Shown: positions 46,158 through 55,973, numbered from the stretch's first letter. The stretch is 64,000 nucleotides of DNA from Bacteroidota bacterium (GCA_018267725.1 JAFDXY010000016.1:124001-188000); one strand, 5' to 3'. The notes: a model not told the origin generated them from the letters alone. A program made the numbers and translations.

Positions 46158-47675
46158 TTAGGCTACTTTAAATTTTTCTTTAGTATAAATTGTTGCAATG
46201 CCATTATTTAATTCAAGTACATTGGTAATACAATCGGGTACTTCATTTGCATAATGACTTACATAAATTATTGTTGTATTAGTTTGTGAGCAGATATTAT
46301 TTATTAGTTGAATAATTTGTTGTATATGATTATCATCTAAATTTTGGCAAGGTTCATCTAAAACAAGCAATGGCGGATTTTTTACGAAAGCTCTTGCTAC
46401 CAGAGCTAAACGTTGCTCGCCGGTAGAAACCGCAGAAAGGGATTTGTTACGCACATGAGATAACCCAAAAAAATCTAACCATTGCTTTATATCTTCTTTT
46501 TGTTGTGCATTGATTGGTTTATATAACCCAATAGTATCATAAAAACCACTTGCAACAACATGTTCAATGCTAATAGACTTATCGAAATATTTGTGTAACT
46601 CGGGCGAAACAAATCCTATTTTACTTTTTAGTTCCCAAATACTTTCGCCACTGCCACGTTTCTTATCAAACAAATAAATTTCGTTTGCATAAGCTTGTGG
46701 ATTATCGCCCGTAACTAAACTTAATAAGGTTGATTTGCCTGCACCATTTGCTCCTTTTATTAACCAACGCTCGCCTTGTTTTACTTGCCAATTAATATTT
46801 TTAAGAATTGTTTTATTTGTATAATTAACAGAAACATTGTTCATTAAAATAATTGAATGAAATGCTTTACTGTGTTGAATTATAGGAATTTTATTTTGTT
46901 TGTAAGAAATATTTTTTGTTGAACTTAATTTGAAATTTTCTTTTTGTGTAAACTGAATTAAATTACCATTACTTAACTCTGCAATATGTGTTATGAAAGA
47001 AGGAATATTATTTTCATCTGTTATTAAAATAATTGTAGTGCCTTCTGTAGATATATTATAAAGTAATTGCTCTAATTCTTTTCTGCTGGTAGCATCTAAT
47101 CCTGTAAATACTTTATCGAGAATTAAAATTTTTGGTTGCTGAATTAACGCTTTAATAATTTGTAATTTTTTTTGTTCTCCATTAGATAGTTGAATTAACG
47201 GGGCATTTATTCTATGTAATAAATTAAATTTTTCAAGAAGAATATTAACTTGAGAAATAGGAGTAATTATTTTTTCTAATTCTTGTTGTAAAGTGTTTGC
47301 ATCTTCTGCATTGCAACTATTAAAACGTTGCTGATAATAAAAGTCTGAAATGTTTGATAAATTTTTATAGGCTTCTGTATATTCAACAAAAACAATTTTA
47401 TTTTGTAAGTAATTATTTTTTGAATAATTAATTTGAATATTTCCTTTTGAAAATAATTGTCCTGCAATTGCTTTTGCTAAAACAGTTTTACCGCTACCAC
47501 TTTCTCCAACAATTGCTAAATGATTATTGGAATGAAGCGTAAACGAAATATTGTGCAATACATTTTTTGAGTATTGCGTAACACAAACATTTTGTAAAGA
47601 AATGAAAGCCTCCTCTAACTCCCCCAAAAGGGGAGAATTTGAAAAAGAAATAATATGTTTTTTATTATTATCCAA
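46158..47675 (-). CDS. Tandem ABC ATPase (ModF/PhrA-like) in the leu operon
   Basis: A 505-residue soluble protein with two ABC ATPase domains and no membrane segments. Domain 1: Walker A GESGSGKTVLAKAIAG, signature LSNGEQKKL, Walker B LILDKVFTGLD, where the catalytic glutamate of the usual LILDE is Lys. Domain 2: Walker A GANGAGKSTLLSLVTG, signature VSTGEQRLALV, Walker B LLVLDEPCQNLD, intact. The pattern resembles ModF (PhrA) and other tandem ATPases without a permease. Its role in leucine synthesis is unknown. It sits tightly between leuD and leuB (one-base gap to leuB). The first 24 residues (including NSPLLGELEEAF) are encoded by an intergenic repeat-like sequence, so the true start may differ or the N-terminus was acquired. 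Confidence 0.82.
   Translation of the reverse strand: MDNNKKHIISFSNSPLLGELEEAFISLQNVCVTQYSKNVLHNISFTLHSNNHLAIVGESGSGKTVLAKAIAGQLFSKGNIQINYSKNNYLQNKIVFVEYTEAYKNLSNISDFYYQQRFNSCNAEDANTLQQELEKIITPISQVNILLEKFNLLHRINAPLIQLSNGEQKKLQIIKALIQQPKILILDKVFTGLDATSRKELEQLLYNISTEGTTIILITDENNIPSFITHIAELSNGNLIQFTQKENFKLSSTKNISYKQNKIPIIQHSKAFHSIILMNNVSVNYTNKTILKNINWQVKQGERWLIKGANGAGKSTLLSLVTGDNPQAYANEIYLFDKKRGSGESIWELKSKIGFVSPELHKYFDKSISIEHVVASGFYDTIGLYKPINAQQKEDIKQWLDFFGLSHVRNKSLSAVSTGEQRLALVARAFVKNPPLLVLDEPCQNLDDNHIQQIIQLINNICSQTNTTIIYVSHYANEVPDCITNVLELNNGIATIYTKEKFKVA
47604..47641. repeat. G/C-run repeat within the 5' end of the ABC gene
   Basis: AAAGCCTCCTCTAACTCCCC followed by CAAAAGGGGAGAATTT forms a CTCCCC/GGGGAG hairpin. 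Such C-run and G-run pairs in an A+T-rich genome look like a mobile or expanding intergenic repeat I recall from other Bacteroidota. It is translated in frame as part of residues 12-24 of the ABC protein. Confidence 0.5.
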
Positions 47676-47692
47676 TTTGAGTTTATTTTCTT

Positions 47693-47717
47693 AAAGCCCT
47701 TCTTTGGAGGATTTAGG
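47693..47717. repeat. Related repeat at the end of leuD
   Basis: AAAGCCCTTCTTTGGAGGAT with TTAGG begins, like the unit at 47604, with AAAGCC and contains a short CTTC/GGAG-type dyad. The leuD stop codon (complement of TTA at 47713-47715) is within it, so the repeat may set the end of LeuD. Confidence 0.45.
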
Positions 47718-48363
47718 AAGCAGCTTCAAAAGCTTCAATTTTATTTTTAATGTTTAATAAATAATCAATATCATCAAAGCCATTTAGTAAACAAGTTTTT
47801 TTGTATTTGTTTATTTCAAAACTTTCTTGTTCGCCAGTAGATAACAATTTAATGTACTGTTCTTCTAAATTAATTTCTATTTCTGCGTTTGCATTTTCTT
47901 TTATGGCTTCGAAAATTTTTTGCAAAAACACATCGCTTATTTGCACTGGCAATAAAAAATTATTTAATGCATTGTTTTTAAAAATATCTGCAAAAAAACT
48001 GCTTACAACTGCATCAAATCCATAATCTTTAATAGCCCAAGCTGCATGCTCTCGTGAAGAACCGCAACCAAAATTTTTTCCTGCTACTAATATTTTACCA
48101 GAATAAATTCTATTGTTTAAAGCAAAATCTTTTATTGGTTTTGTTTCATCATTATTTTCATAACGCCAATCGCGAAACAAATTTTTTCCAAATCCATCTC
48201 TTGTTGTTGCTTTTAAAAAACGTGCAGGAATAATTTGGTCTGTATCAATATTTTCTAATTCAATTGGTACTGCAACAGATTGAATAACTTTTCTTTCTGA
48301 TTGAAATTTTGCAGTTGATAAATTCTTTTTCTTTTCGTCTTCTATGTTTATGTTAATACTCAT
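47713..48363 (-). CDS. leuD: 3-isopropylmalate dehydratase small subunit
   Basis: A 216-residue subunit, slightly longer than the usual 195-205 residues because of a charged N-terminal extension of about 25 residues. [14 protein letters not shown] and [19 protein letters not shown] are the family signatures. With LeuC it isomerises 2-isopropylmalate to 3-isopropylmalate. It starts 24 bases after leuC. Confidence 0.96.
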   Translation of the reverse strand: MSININIEDEKKKNLSTAKFQSERKVIQSVAVPIELENIDTDQIIPARFLKATTRDGFGKNLFRDWRYENNDETKPIKDFALNNRIYSGKILVAGKNFGCGSSREHAAWAIKDYGFDAVVSSFFADIFKNNALNNFLLPVQISDVFLQKIFEAIKENANAEIEINLEEQYIKLLSTGEQESFEINKYKKTCLLNGFDDIDYLLNIKNKIEAFEAAS

Positions 48364-48387
48364 GTAAATTATTTTGAATGTTGAATT

Positions 48388-49788
48388 TTAATTCAAATAT
48401 TCTCTTACATCTCCAACTTCGCCTGTAATTGCCGCCAATGCTGCTGTTAAAGGGCTTGCAAGAAATGTTCTTGCATTAGGCCCTTGCCTTCCTTCAAAAT
48501 TTCTGTTTGATGTTGAGATACAATATTTACCTGCGGGAATTTTATCTTCATTCATTCCTAAACATGCACTGCAACCCGGTTGGCGAAGCATAAAACCTGC
48601 TTCTGCCAAAATTTTATCAAGCCCTTCTTTTTGTGCTTGTGCTTCTACTTGTTTACTTCCGGGAACAATCCATACTTCTACATTATTAGCTTTCTGTTTT
48701 CCTTTTACAAAATTTGCAACCATTCTTAAATCTTCTATGCGGCTGTTGGTGCAACTTCCTATAAAAACATAATCTACTTTTTTACCTTTCATTTTTGAGC
48801 CTGCTTCTAAGCCCATATAATGTAAACTTTTTTCGTAATATGTTTTTTCTTTTTCATCAACATTATTTACGGCAGGAATATTTTTTGTAACACCAATGCC
48901 CATTCCGGGGTTGGTGCCATAGGTAATCATGGGCTCAATATCTTTTGCGTTAATGTTTATTTCTTTATCAAACATTGCATCAGCATCTGTAAACAAGGTT
49001 TTCCAATAAATTAATTTTTCATTCCACTCATTATTTTTTGGAGCAAATTGTTTTTCTTTTATATAATTAAAAGTTGTTTCATCTGGAGCAATTAATCCAC
49101 AACGTGCACCCATTTCAATACTCATATTGCAAATTGTCATTCTTGCTTCCATGCTTAAACTTCTTATGGCACTGCCCGCAAACTCAACAGCATAGCCTGT
49201 TGCACCGCTTGCAGATATTATGGATATGATGTAAAGAATAATATCTTTTGAAACAACACCTTTATTTAATTCACCTTCAACATTTATACGCATTAGTTTT
49301 GGTTTGCTTTGTAATAAGCATTGTGTAGCCAATACCATTTCAACTTCACTGGTGCCAATACCAAAAGCAATTGTACCAAATGCACCGTGTGTTGATGTAT
49401 GACTATCTCCACAAACTATTGTTTTACCAGGTTGTGTAATTCCTAATTCGGGACCAATTACATGAACAATACCTTGATAAGGATGACCTAATCCATATAA
49501 CTCAACATTATGCTCTGCACAATTTTTTATTAATGCTTCAACTTGTAAACGAGATAATTCTTCTTTAATAGGAAGATGTTGATTTAAGGTTGGTACATTA
49601 TGATCGGCTGTTGCTACAACTTGCTTAGGACGAAATACTTTAATGCCTCGTTTATTCAACCCTGCAAAGGCTTGCGGAGAAGTTACTTCGTGAATAAAAT
49701 GCGTATCAATATATAAAACAGAAGGACCGTCTTCAATTTTTTGAACAACATGTTTCTCCCAAATTTTATCGAATAATGTTTTTGCCAT
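48388..49788 (-). CDS. leuC: 3-isopropylmalate dehydratase large subunit
   Basis: A 466-residue aconitase-family subunit of normal length. [18 protein letters not shown], the 4Fe-4S ligands in [13 protein letters not shown] and [12 protein letters not shown], and the C-terminal [12 protein letters not shown] are all present. It lies 24 bases after leuA. Confidence 0.97.
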   Translation of the reverse strand: MAKTLFDKIWEKHVVQKIEDGPSVLYIDTHFIHEVTSPQAFAGLNKRGIKVFRPKQVVATADHNVPTLNQHLPIKEELSRLQVEALIKNCAEHNVELYGLGHPYQGIVHVIGPELGITQPGKTIVCGDSHTSTHGAFGTIAFGIGTSEVEMVLATQCLLQSKPKLMRINVEGELNKGVVSKDIILYIISIISASGATGYAVEFAGSAIRSLSMEARMTICNMSIEMGARCGLIAPDETTFNYIKEKQFAPKNNEWNEKLIYWKTLFTDADAMFDKEININAKDIEPMITYGTNPGMGIGVTKNIPAVNNVDEKEKTYYEKSLHYMGLEAGSKMKGKKVDYVFIGSCTNSRIEDLRMVANFVKGKQKANNVEVWIVPGSKQVEAQAQKEGLDKILAEAGFMLRQPGCSACLGMNEDKIPAGKYCISTSNRNFEGRQGPNARTFLASPLTAALAAITGEVGDVREYLN

Positions 49789-49812
49789 TTGTTGTTTTAA
49801 TTTAAAATAATT

Positions 49813-50976
49813 TTATGCTGTAACTGTTTCGTGTTGTTGTACCATTTTATGTAAATCAGCATCTATTACTTCTTTTTTTGCATCGGCTATTTGTAAAAAT
49901 TTTTCATATAAAAAATCAACATCATTCCGATTAAAATCGTATCCTAAATTTTTTAAACGAAATGCTAATGCACTTCTTCCGCTGCGTGCAGTTAAAACAA
50001 TTTTACTGGTATCTGCACCAACTTCAACAGGATTTATAATTTCATAAGTAATAGCACTTTTTAAAAATCCATCTTGATGAATACCTGAGGAATGCGAAAA
50101 TGCATTGGCACCCACAATAGCTTTATTTGGTTGTACGGGCATACGCATAGTATCGCTAACCATACGGCTCATTGGATTTAATTGTTTTGCGTTTATGTTG
50201 GTATAAAAACCTAAATCTTTATGTTGCTTAATAATCATTACCACTTCTTCTAAAGAGGTATTGCCTGCACGTTCTCCTAAACCATTAATGGTACATTCAA
50301 TTTGTCTTGCTCCTGCAATTACGCCTGCAATTGAATTAGCGGTTGCCAAACCTAAATCGTTATGACAATGGCAAGAAATTATTGCTTTATCAATATTGGG
50401 AACATGATTAACTAAATAAGCAATTTTTTCTCCGTATTGATGAGGCAAACAATAACCTGTTGTATCGGGAATGTTTACAACTGTTGCACCTGCTTTAATT
50501 ACGGCTTCTACAACACTTGCTAAATAATCGTTATCTGTTCTGCCTGCATCTTCTGCATAAAATTCAACATCATCAACAAAATTTTTTGCCCACTTTACAC
50601 ATTGTATGGCACGTTGTAAAATATCTTCTTTGGTTGAATTGAATTTTCCTTTAATATGAATATCGGAAGTACCAATGCCTGTATGAATACGTGGATGCTT
50701 AGCATATTTTAAAGCAGCAGCAGCAGTTTCAATATCTTTTTGCACCGCACGGCTTAAACCACAAACAGAAGCATTAGTTATAATTTTTGAAATTTCGGTT
50801 ACACTTTCAAAATCGCCGGGAGAGGAGATAGGAAAACCTGCCTCAATAATATCAACACCTAAACCTTCTAACACTAATGCTAATTCTATTTTTTCTTTAG
50901 TATTTAATTTGCAGCCAGGTACTTGTTCACCATCTCGCAATGTGGTATCAAAAATGTGTACTTTATTTTTACTCAT
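49813..50976 (-). CDS. leuA: 2-isopropylmalate synthase, short form without regulatory domain
   Basis: A 387-residue TIM-barrel enzyme. [14 protein letters not shown] with the catalytic arginine and aspartate, [16 protein letters not shown] with metal-binding histidines, and [15 protein letters not shown] define the catalytic domain. The protein ends after the linker subdomains and lacks the roughly 120-residue C-terminal LeuA dimer/allosteric domain that binds leucine in the E. coli-type enzyme. Leucine feedback on the enzyme may therefore be absent or different. It is the first gene of the leu unit. Confidence 0.94.
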   Translation of the reverse strand: MSKNKVHIFDTTLRDGEQVPGCKLNTKEKIELALVLEGLGVDIIEAGFPISSPGDFESVTEISKIITNASVCGLSRAVQKDIETAAAALKYAKHPRIHTGIGTSDIHIKGKFNSTKEDILQRAIQCVKWAKNFVDDVEFYAEDAGRTDNDYLASVVEAVIKAGATVVNIPDTTGYCLPHQYGEKIAYLVNHVPNIDKAIISCHCHNDLGLATANSIAGVIAGARQIECTINGLGERAGNTSLEEVVMIIKQHKDLGFYTNINAKQLNPMSRMVSDTMRMPVQPNKAIVGANAFSHSSGIHQDGFLKSAITYEIINPVEVGADTSKIVLTARSGRSALAFRLKNLGYDFNRNDVDFLYEKFLQIADAKKEVIDADLHKMVQQHETVTA

Positions 50977-51062
50977 GAATAGGTTTACTTTTTAAAGAAT
51001 AACAGACTAATTTTATTGCTTACAATAACTAATTGTTGAATGATTAAAAGTATTGAAGAGTT

Positions 51063-51102
51063 ATGCCGTATAATAATTAAAATAGCAGGCTTATTACGGT
51101 AT
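51063..51102. promoter_or_regulatory. Dyad in the divergent leuA / 51166 promoter region
   Basis: ATGCCGTATAATAA (51063-51076) and TTATTACGGTAT (51091-51102) are complementary except for one mismatch and a two-base bulge. It is near the middle of the 189-base divergent gap and could be an operator shared by both genes. I found no leader peptide before leuA like the one before ilvD. Confidence 0.4.
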
Positions 51103-51165
51103 GCAGATTAGATTATTTATTGTAGAACGCCCTGTTTATAATGGTTTTAAGTAAAACGAAATACG

Positions 51166-52716
51166 ATGCCCAACAGAAGTACCGATACACTTTTTCAACT
51201 AATAAAATCGCTTACAAAAGCAGAAAAGCGAAATTTTAAATTATATGTTCAAAGAAACTCGGGTGGAGAAAATTTAAAAATTGTACAATTATTTGATGCT
51301 TTAGATAAAATGAATGAGTATGATGAAATTTTATTATTGAAGAAAAATAAAGATATTTTAAAGCAACAACTCTCTAACATGAGAGCTCATTTATATAAAC
51401 AAATATTATCGAGCCTTAGAGTGTTAGAAGATAAAAATAATATTGATATTCAGTTACATGAACAAATGGACTTTGCAAGAATTTTATACAATAAAGGGTT
51501 GTATTTACAAAGTTTAAAAGTATTAGATAAACTAAAAGAAACAGCTAAACAACATTACCAAATAACTTATCAGTTACAAGCTATTTTGTTTGAGAAAAAA
51601 ATTGAAGCTTTACACATTACACGCAGCTTAGAAAACCGTGCAGAACAATTAAGTAAAGATTCTGATGCAATTACTACGCATCTTTCACTTACCAATAAAC
51701 TTTCAAACCTTTCATTAGAATTATATAGTTGGTATATAAAACATGGCCACGCAAGAGATGAACGAGATGCACATGCAGTAAGAATATTTTTTGAAACCAA
51801 TTTACCAACTTACAATATTCAAACATTAACTTTTTATGAAAAATTGTATTTATATCAATCGTTTTGTTGGTATGGATTTATATTGCAAGATTTATTAATG
51901 TATTATAGATACACACAAAAATGGGTTGATTTATTTGAAGAATATGATTTAATGAAAATGGTTGAAGCAAGCCAATATATAAAAGGATTACACAACTTAT
52001 TGAGTGCACATTTTGATTTGAATAATTACGATAAATTTCAAATAATATTAGAAAAATTTGAAAATTTTTCAAACTCACAAAACGCAGCAATAAATGATAA
52101 TGCACGCATTCAAACATTTGTGTATTTGAACATTGCAAAAATTAATAAACATTTTTTGGAAGGAACATTTACCGAAGGATTAAAATTGGTTCCGGTTATA
52201 AACGAAAAACTGTTAGAATATAAACTGCATTTAGATAAGCATAGAGTACTGGTGTTTTATTATAAAATTGCTTGCTTGTATTTTGGTAGCGGCAATAACG
52301 AAAAAGCTATTGAATATTTAAACAAAATAATTAACCAGAAATACGATTTAAGAATTGATTTACAATGTTATGCAAGGCTGCTACATTTAATTGCACATTA
52401 TGAATTGGGCAATTATGAATTGTTAGAATATTTAATAAAATCTGTTTATAGGTTTATGGCTAAAATGAAAAACTTAAGTGTTGTTGAAGAAGAAATATTT
52501 AAGTTTATAAAAAAATCGTTTTCATTATCTCCTCATAGAATTATTCCTTCCTTTAAATTATTAAAAGAAAAATTGCAAAAGTTAGAAGGCAATGCAATAG
52601 AAAGCAGATCATTTATGTATTTAGATATTATTGCATGGTTAGAATGTAAAATTCAAAAAGTACCTGTGCAAGAAATACGCAGAAAAAAGTTTAATGAAGG
52701 AAGAAAAATTAGATAG
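51166..52716 (+). CDS. Unknown helical protein (516 residues)
   Basis: I do not recognise a named family. The protein is soluble, has no signal peptide, and is almost entirely helical. The N-terminus, RSTDTLFQLIKSLTKAEKRN followed by FKLYVQR, suggests a short helical domain; from about residue 95 onward, repeated 30- to 40-residue helix pairs with spaced aromatic and Leu residues (GLYLQSLKVLDKLKE, NNEKAIEYLNKIINQ) look like a TPR-type superhelix. That suggests a protein-binding scaffold. It is divergent from leuA and convergent with the pyrimidine operon. Confidence 0.75.
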   Translation: MPNRSTDTLFQLIKSLTKAEKRNFKLYVQRNSGGENLKIVQLFDALDKMNEYDEILLLKKNKDILKQQLSNMRAHLYKQILSSLRVLEDKNNIDIQLHEQMDFARILYNKGLYLQSLKVLDKLKETAKQHYQITYQLQAILFEKKIEALHITRSLENRAEQLSKDSDAITTHLSLTNKLSNLSLELYSWYIKHGHARDERDAHAVRIFFETNLPTYNIQTLTFYEKLYLYQSFCWYGFILQDLLMYYRYTQKWVDLFEEYDLMKMVEASQYIKGLHNLLSAHFDLNNYDKFQIILEKFENFSNSQNAAINDNARIQTFVYLNIAKINKHFLEGTFTEGLKLVPVINEKLLEYKLHLDKHRVLVFYYKIACLYFGSGNNEKAIEYLNKIINQKYDLRIDLQCYARLLHLIAHYELGNYELLEYLIKSVYRFMAKMKNLSVVEEEIFKFIKKSFSLSPHRIIPSFKLLKEKLQKLEGNAIESRSFMYLDIIAWLECKIQKVPVQEIRRKKFNEGRKIR

Positions 52717-52783
52717 AGTTTAAATTTTATTGCCAGCAAAAAAACTATTTAATACAAATTTTTAATACTTGTATTAACAAAAA

Positions 52784-52808
52784 GGGAATTGATAAGCAAT
52801 CAATTCCC
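52784..52808 (-). terminator. Terminator of the pyrimidine catabolic operon
   Basis: GGGAATTGAT-AAGCA-ATCAATTCCC is a perfect 10-bp stem. On the minus strand it is followed by TTTTTG, making it a terminator for transcripts coming from preA. A second perfect stem, TAATACAA/TTGTATTA (52750-52757 and 52769-52776), lies beside it and may serve the + strand gene. Confidence 0.8.
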
Positions 52809-52865
52809 CCTCAACAAAAACCAATACTGTAACATATTACAGCTCTTTTGTATTAGATTATTAAT

Positions 52866-54134
52866 CTAATGATCATTCAAAGGCAAACCTTGTTCTTGCC
52901 ACATTTTCCAATTAATATATTCTGGTGCCACACGTTTTTCAACCATTGTTATACAATTATCTACGGGGCAAACCAATTTGCATAAATTACAACCAACGCA
53001 ATCTTGTTCTTTTATAGTGTAAGTATTGTAAGGATCTCCGTAAGATAAATTTATTGCTTGATGAGAAGTGTCTTCGCAAGTAATATAACATAATCCGCAA
53101 TGAATACATTTATCTTCATTAATATTTGCTACGTGATGGTAGTTGATATCTAAATCTTCCCAATGCGTAATGTTGTTTACGCTTTTTCCAATAAAATCAT
53201 TTAATGTTTTAAACCCTTTTTCATCCATCCAATTATTTAATCCTTCACACATATCTTCTACAATTCTAAAACCATGTTTCATAGCAGCAGTACATACTTG
53301 CACGGTGCTTGAACCAAGTAACATAAATTCAACTGCATCTCTCCATGTACTAATACCACCAATTCCACTTATAGGAACTTTTTTTGTTATATTATTTTGT
53401 GCAATTGTTGTAAGAAATTTAAGAGCAATAGGTTTTACAGCAGGGCCACAATAACCACCAAAAACACTTTTGCCTGCAACGTAAGGATTGGGTACAAGTG
53501 TATCTAAATCAACGCCAGTAACACTTTGAATGGTGTTTATTAAACTTAATGCATTAGTACCTGCTTCTACGCAAGCTTTTCCTGTTGGCACTACACTATG
53601 TACGTTAGGTGTAAGTTTTGTAATAACAGGAATGGTTGCTTTTTCCATTACCCATTCAACAACCATTTTTGCAATTTCAGGATCTTGACCAACCGCTGCA
53701 CCCAATCCACGCTCTGTCATTCCGTGTGGGCAACCAAAGTTTAATTCAAAACCCATTGCACCGGCATCTTCACATTTTTTAATTAATTCGTGCCATGCTT
53801 CTCTTGTAGAATCTGCCATTAAAGAAACTATCATGGCTCTATCGGGAAATAATTTTACAACTTCTGTTATTTCTTTTAAGTTAATATCTAAAGGTCTATC
53901 GCTAATGAGTTCAATATTATTGAAACCCATTACTCTGCTTCCATGATAATCTACCGATGAATAACGCGATGAAACATTTTTTACTTGAGAGCCTAATGTT
54001 TTCCATACAACACCACCCCAGCCTGCTTCGTAAGCTCTTAATACATTTATTTTTTTATCGGTAGGAGGGGCACTTGCTAACCAAAAAGGATTAGGAGATT
54101 TTATGCCAAGAAAGTTTGAAGATATATCTGCCAT
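52866..54134 (-). CDS. preA: NAD-dependent dihydropyrimidine dehydrogenase subunit PreA
   Basis: A 422-residue protein: an FMN-binding dihydroorotate dehydrogenase-like barrel (GIKSPNPFWLASAPPTDKK; ELNFGCPHGMTERGLG; CVEAGTNALSLINT), then a C-terminal ferredoxin domain with CIHCGLCYITCED and CVGCNLCKLVCPVDNC for two 4Fe-4S clusters. With PreT it reduces uracil or thymine to the dihydro forms. It is the last gene of the operon. Confidence 0.96.
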   Translation of the reverse strand: MADISSNFLGIKSPNPFWLASAPPTDKKINVLRAYEAGWGGVVWKTLGSQVKNVSSRYSSVDYHGSRVMGFNNIELISDRPLDINLKEITEVVKLFPDRAMIVSLMADSTREAWHELIKKCEDAGAMGFELNFGCPHGMTERGLGAAVGQDPEIAKMVVEWVMEKATIPVITKLTPNVHSVVPTGKACVEAGTNALSLINTIQSVTGVDLDTLVPNPYVAGKSVFGGYCGPAVKPIALKFLTTIAQNNITKKVPISGIGGISTWRDAVEFMLLGSSTVQVCTAAMKHGFRIVEDMCEGLNNWMDEKGFKTLNDFIGKSVNNITHWEDLDINYHHVANINEDKCIHCGLCYITCEDTSHQAINLSYGDPYNTYTIKEQDCVGCNLCKLVCPVDNCITMVEKRVAPEYINWKMWQEQGLPLNDH

Positions 54135-54142
54135 AACGTTAA

Positions 54143-54182
54143 TTTTTATGTTGAATTTTGAATGTTAAATGTTGAATTTATT
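54143..54182. repeat. Repeat flanking the four-helix-bundle gene (left copy)
   Basis: ATGTTGAATTTTGAATGTTA followed by AATGTTGAATTTAT lies immediately beyond the 3' end of the four-helix gene. The opposite side of that gene (54541-54578) carries a similar sequence in inverted orientation. Confidence 0.5.
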
Positions 54183-54184
54183 TT

Positions 54185-54544
54185 TTATGCATTTAAAATT
54201 GACTTTTGACTTGTTTTTACAATTTTTGTTAGAATATTAATGATGTGTTCAATGTCATTTAAATATTTTGAATAGTCAAATTTTACAAACTGACTCTTGT
54301 CTAATAATCTTAACCAATATTTTGTTTCTCTTGCTTCTTTAGATGCAATTGACATTTTAGCAATAAAGTCTTTTTTAGTTTGAGCAGCATTAGCTTCTTC
54401 TACATTAGCACCAATACTTGTAGCACTACGAAGAAGTTGCTTTGAAATTACATACTCATTATGTTGAATTAGAATTTTATATAACTCAATAATTTGAATT
54501 GAGAAATCAAAAGTTAAATTGAGTATTTTATTATCTTCTTTCAT
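54185..54544 (-). CDS. Four-helix-bundle protein (23S rRNA intervening-sequence protein family)
   Basis: A 119-residue protein with four predicted helices. The sequence ELYKILIQHNEYVISKQLLR followed by SATSIGANVEEANAAQTKKDF, and KEARETKYWLRLL, are the signature of the family first found encoded within 23S rRNA intervening sequences. Its function is unknown; proteins of this type are common as accessory single genes. It interrupts the preT-preA pair, with a 10-base gap to preT, and is bracketed by inverted repeats, suggesting later insertion. Confidence 0.88.
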   Translation of the reverse strand: MKEDNKILNLTFDFSIQIIELYKILIQHNEYVISKQLLRSATSIGANVEEANAAQTKKDFIAKMSIASKEARETKYWLRLLDKSQFVKFDYSKYLNDIEHIINILTKIVKTSQKSILNA

Positions 54545-54578
54545 TCAACATTTATCATTTAACATTCATCATAAATTT
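54541..54578. repeat. Repeat flanking the four-helix-bundle gene (right copy)
   Basis: TCATTCAACATTTATCATTT followed by AACATTCATCATAAATTT overlaps the start codon of the four-helix gene and the end of preT. Its reverse complement contains GAATGTTAAATG..TTGAAT, also found in the left copy. Confidence 0.5.
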
Positions 54579-55895
54579 CAATATTGCATTCGCTCCATCT
54601 TTACCAGCCTGCACAGCATCTACAACTTCTTTACCGCCGTTTACACAATCGCCACCGGCAAAAACTTTTGAAACATTTGTTGCTGATTGATTGATATTAA
54701 TTTTACCTTTTGCGTTATCAATACCATAGCCCGAAACTAATACTGTGAAAGGGTTTTGGCCTGTTGCTTTTATAACCATATCTACATTTAAGGTTACTGT
54801 TTCTCCTGTTGGGGTAGGTGTTGGTTTGCCCTTTGCATCGGGTTGGCCTAATTTCATTACATCACAAACCAATGCTTTCACTTTTCCGTTCTCTCCAATA
54901 ATTTCTTTTGGTGCAGCTAACCATAAAGTAGCACAGCCATCTAACCGTGCAATATCTAATTCATGTTGTGTACAACTTTTTTCTGCTTCTGTTCTTCTAT
55001 ACACCATTGTTACTTCTTTAGAGCCTAAACGTTTGGCTTGTGTGGCAGCATCAATAGCTGTCATACCCATTCCAATTACAGCAACTTTATCTCCAACATT
55101 AATATCTTTATATGTTTTACTTCTTAAATTATAAATAAATGTTATGGCATCTTCAACACCTTCTAAATCTTCTCCGGGTATATTTAATTTATTTGCCAAA
55201 CCCACGCCAAATGCCAGATATACGGCATCATAATTTTTTTGTAATTCTTCTAAAGAAATATTTTTTCCTAACTCTTGGTTGTATTTTATTTCTATACCTC
55301 CAATTTCTAAAATATAATTCACTTCATCTTCACAAAACTGTGGTGTTACTTTGTAGGCTGCAATTCCGTAGGTCATTAATCCGCCGCCTTTATTTTCTTT
55401 TTCATATATGGTAACATCTACTCCTTCTCTTGAAAGAACGTGGGCACAACTTAATCCTGCAGGGCCTGCACCAATTATGGCAACTTTTTTCCCGTTCGAT
55501 TTTTTTCTTTCAAAATATTGCCAATTATTATCTATTGCTTTTTCGGTTGAATAGCGTTGCAGTTTTGCAATAGGAATAGGAGGCTCTTCCATTAAATTAT
55601 ATACACAAGCTCCTTCGCATAATTTTTCTACGGGGCAAACTTTGCTGCAACCTGCACCCATAATATTTGATTGAAAAATAGTGTGTGCAGAACCTTTTAC
55701 ATTATAAGTGGTTATTTGTTTTATAAACTTTGGTACATCTATACTTGTTGGGCATGCTTTTGTGCATGGAGCATCGTAACAGAATAAACAACGGTTAGCT
55801 TCAACTAATGCTGCATCTTGTGTTTCAAAGGGTGGTTTAATATCGCTGAAGTTATGTTGATATTGTTCGGCAGTTAGGCGATTGTTTTTAATCAT
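54555..55895 (-). CDS. preT: NAD(P)-dependent oxidoreductase subunit PreT of dihydropyrimidine dehydrogenase
   Basis: A 446-residue GltD-like flavoprotein. N-terminal Fe-S region: CLFCYDAPCTKACPTSID and GCSKVCPVEKLCEGAC. FAD site VAIIGAGPAGLSCAHVL and NAD site VAVIGMGMTAIDAATQA; the C-terminus has KVFAGGDCVNGGKEVVDAV. It takes electrons from NAD(P)H and passes them through its clusters to PreA. The neighbours favour this role over glutamate synthase. Confidence 0.95.
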   Translation of the reverse strand: MIKNNRLTAEQYQHNFSDIKPPFETQDAALVEANRCLFCYDAPCTKACPTSIDVPKFIKQITTYNVKGSAHTIFQSNIMGAGCSKVCPVEKLCEGACVYNLMEEPPIPIAKLQRYSTEKAIDNNWQYFERKKSNGKKVAIIGAGPAGLSCAHVLSREGVDVTIYEKENKGGGLMTYGIAAYKVTPQFCEDEVNYILEIGGIEIKYNQELGKNISLEELQKNYDAVYLAFGVGLANKLNIPGEDLEGVEDAITFIYNLRSKTYKDINVGDKVAVIGMGMTAIDAATQAKRLGSKEVTMVYRRTEAEKSCTQHELDIARLDGCATLWLAAPKEIIGENGKVKALVCDVMKLGQPDAKGKPTPTPTGETVTLNVDMVIKATGQNPFTVLVSGYGIDNAKGKININQSATNVSKVFAGGDCVNGGKEVVDAVQAGKDGANAILKFMMNVK

Positions 55896-55973
55896 TTTAT
55901 TTTAATTATAAGTTATGAATTAAAAATTATGAGTTGATAAACATTCATCACTCATAATTCAGCATTTAAATTT

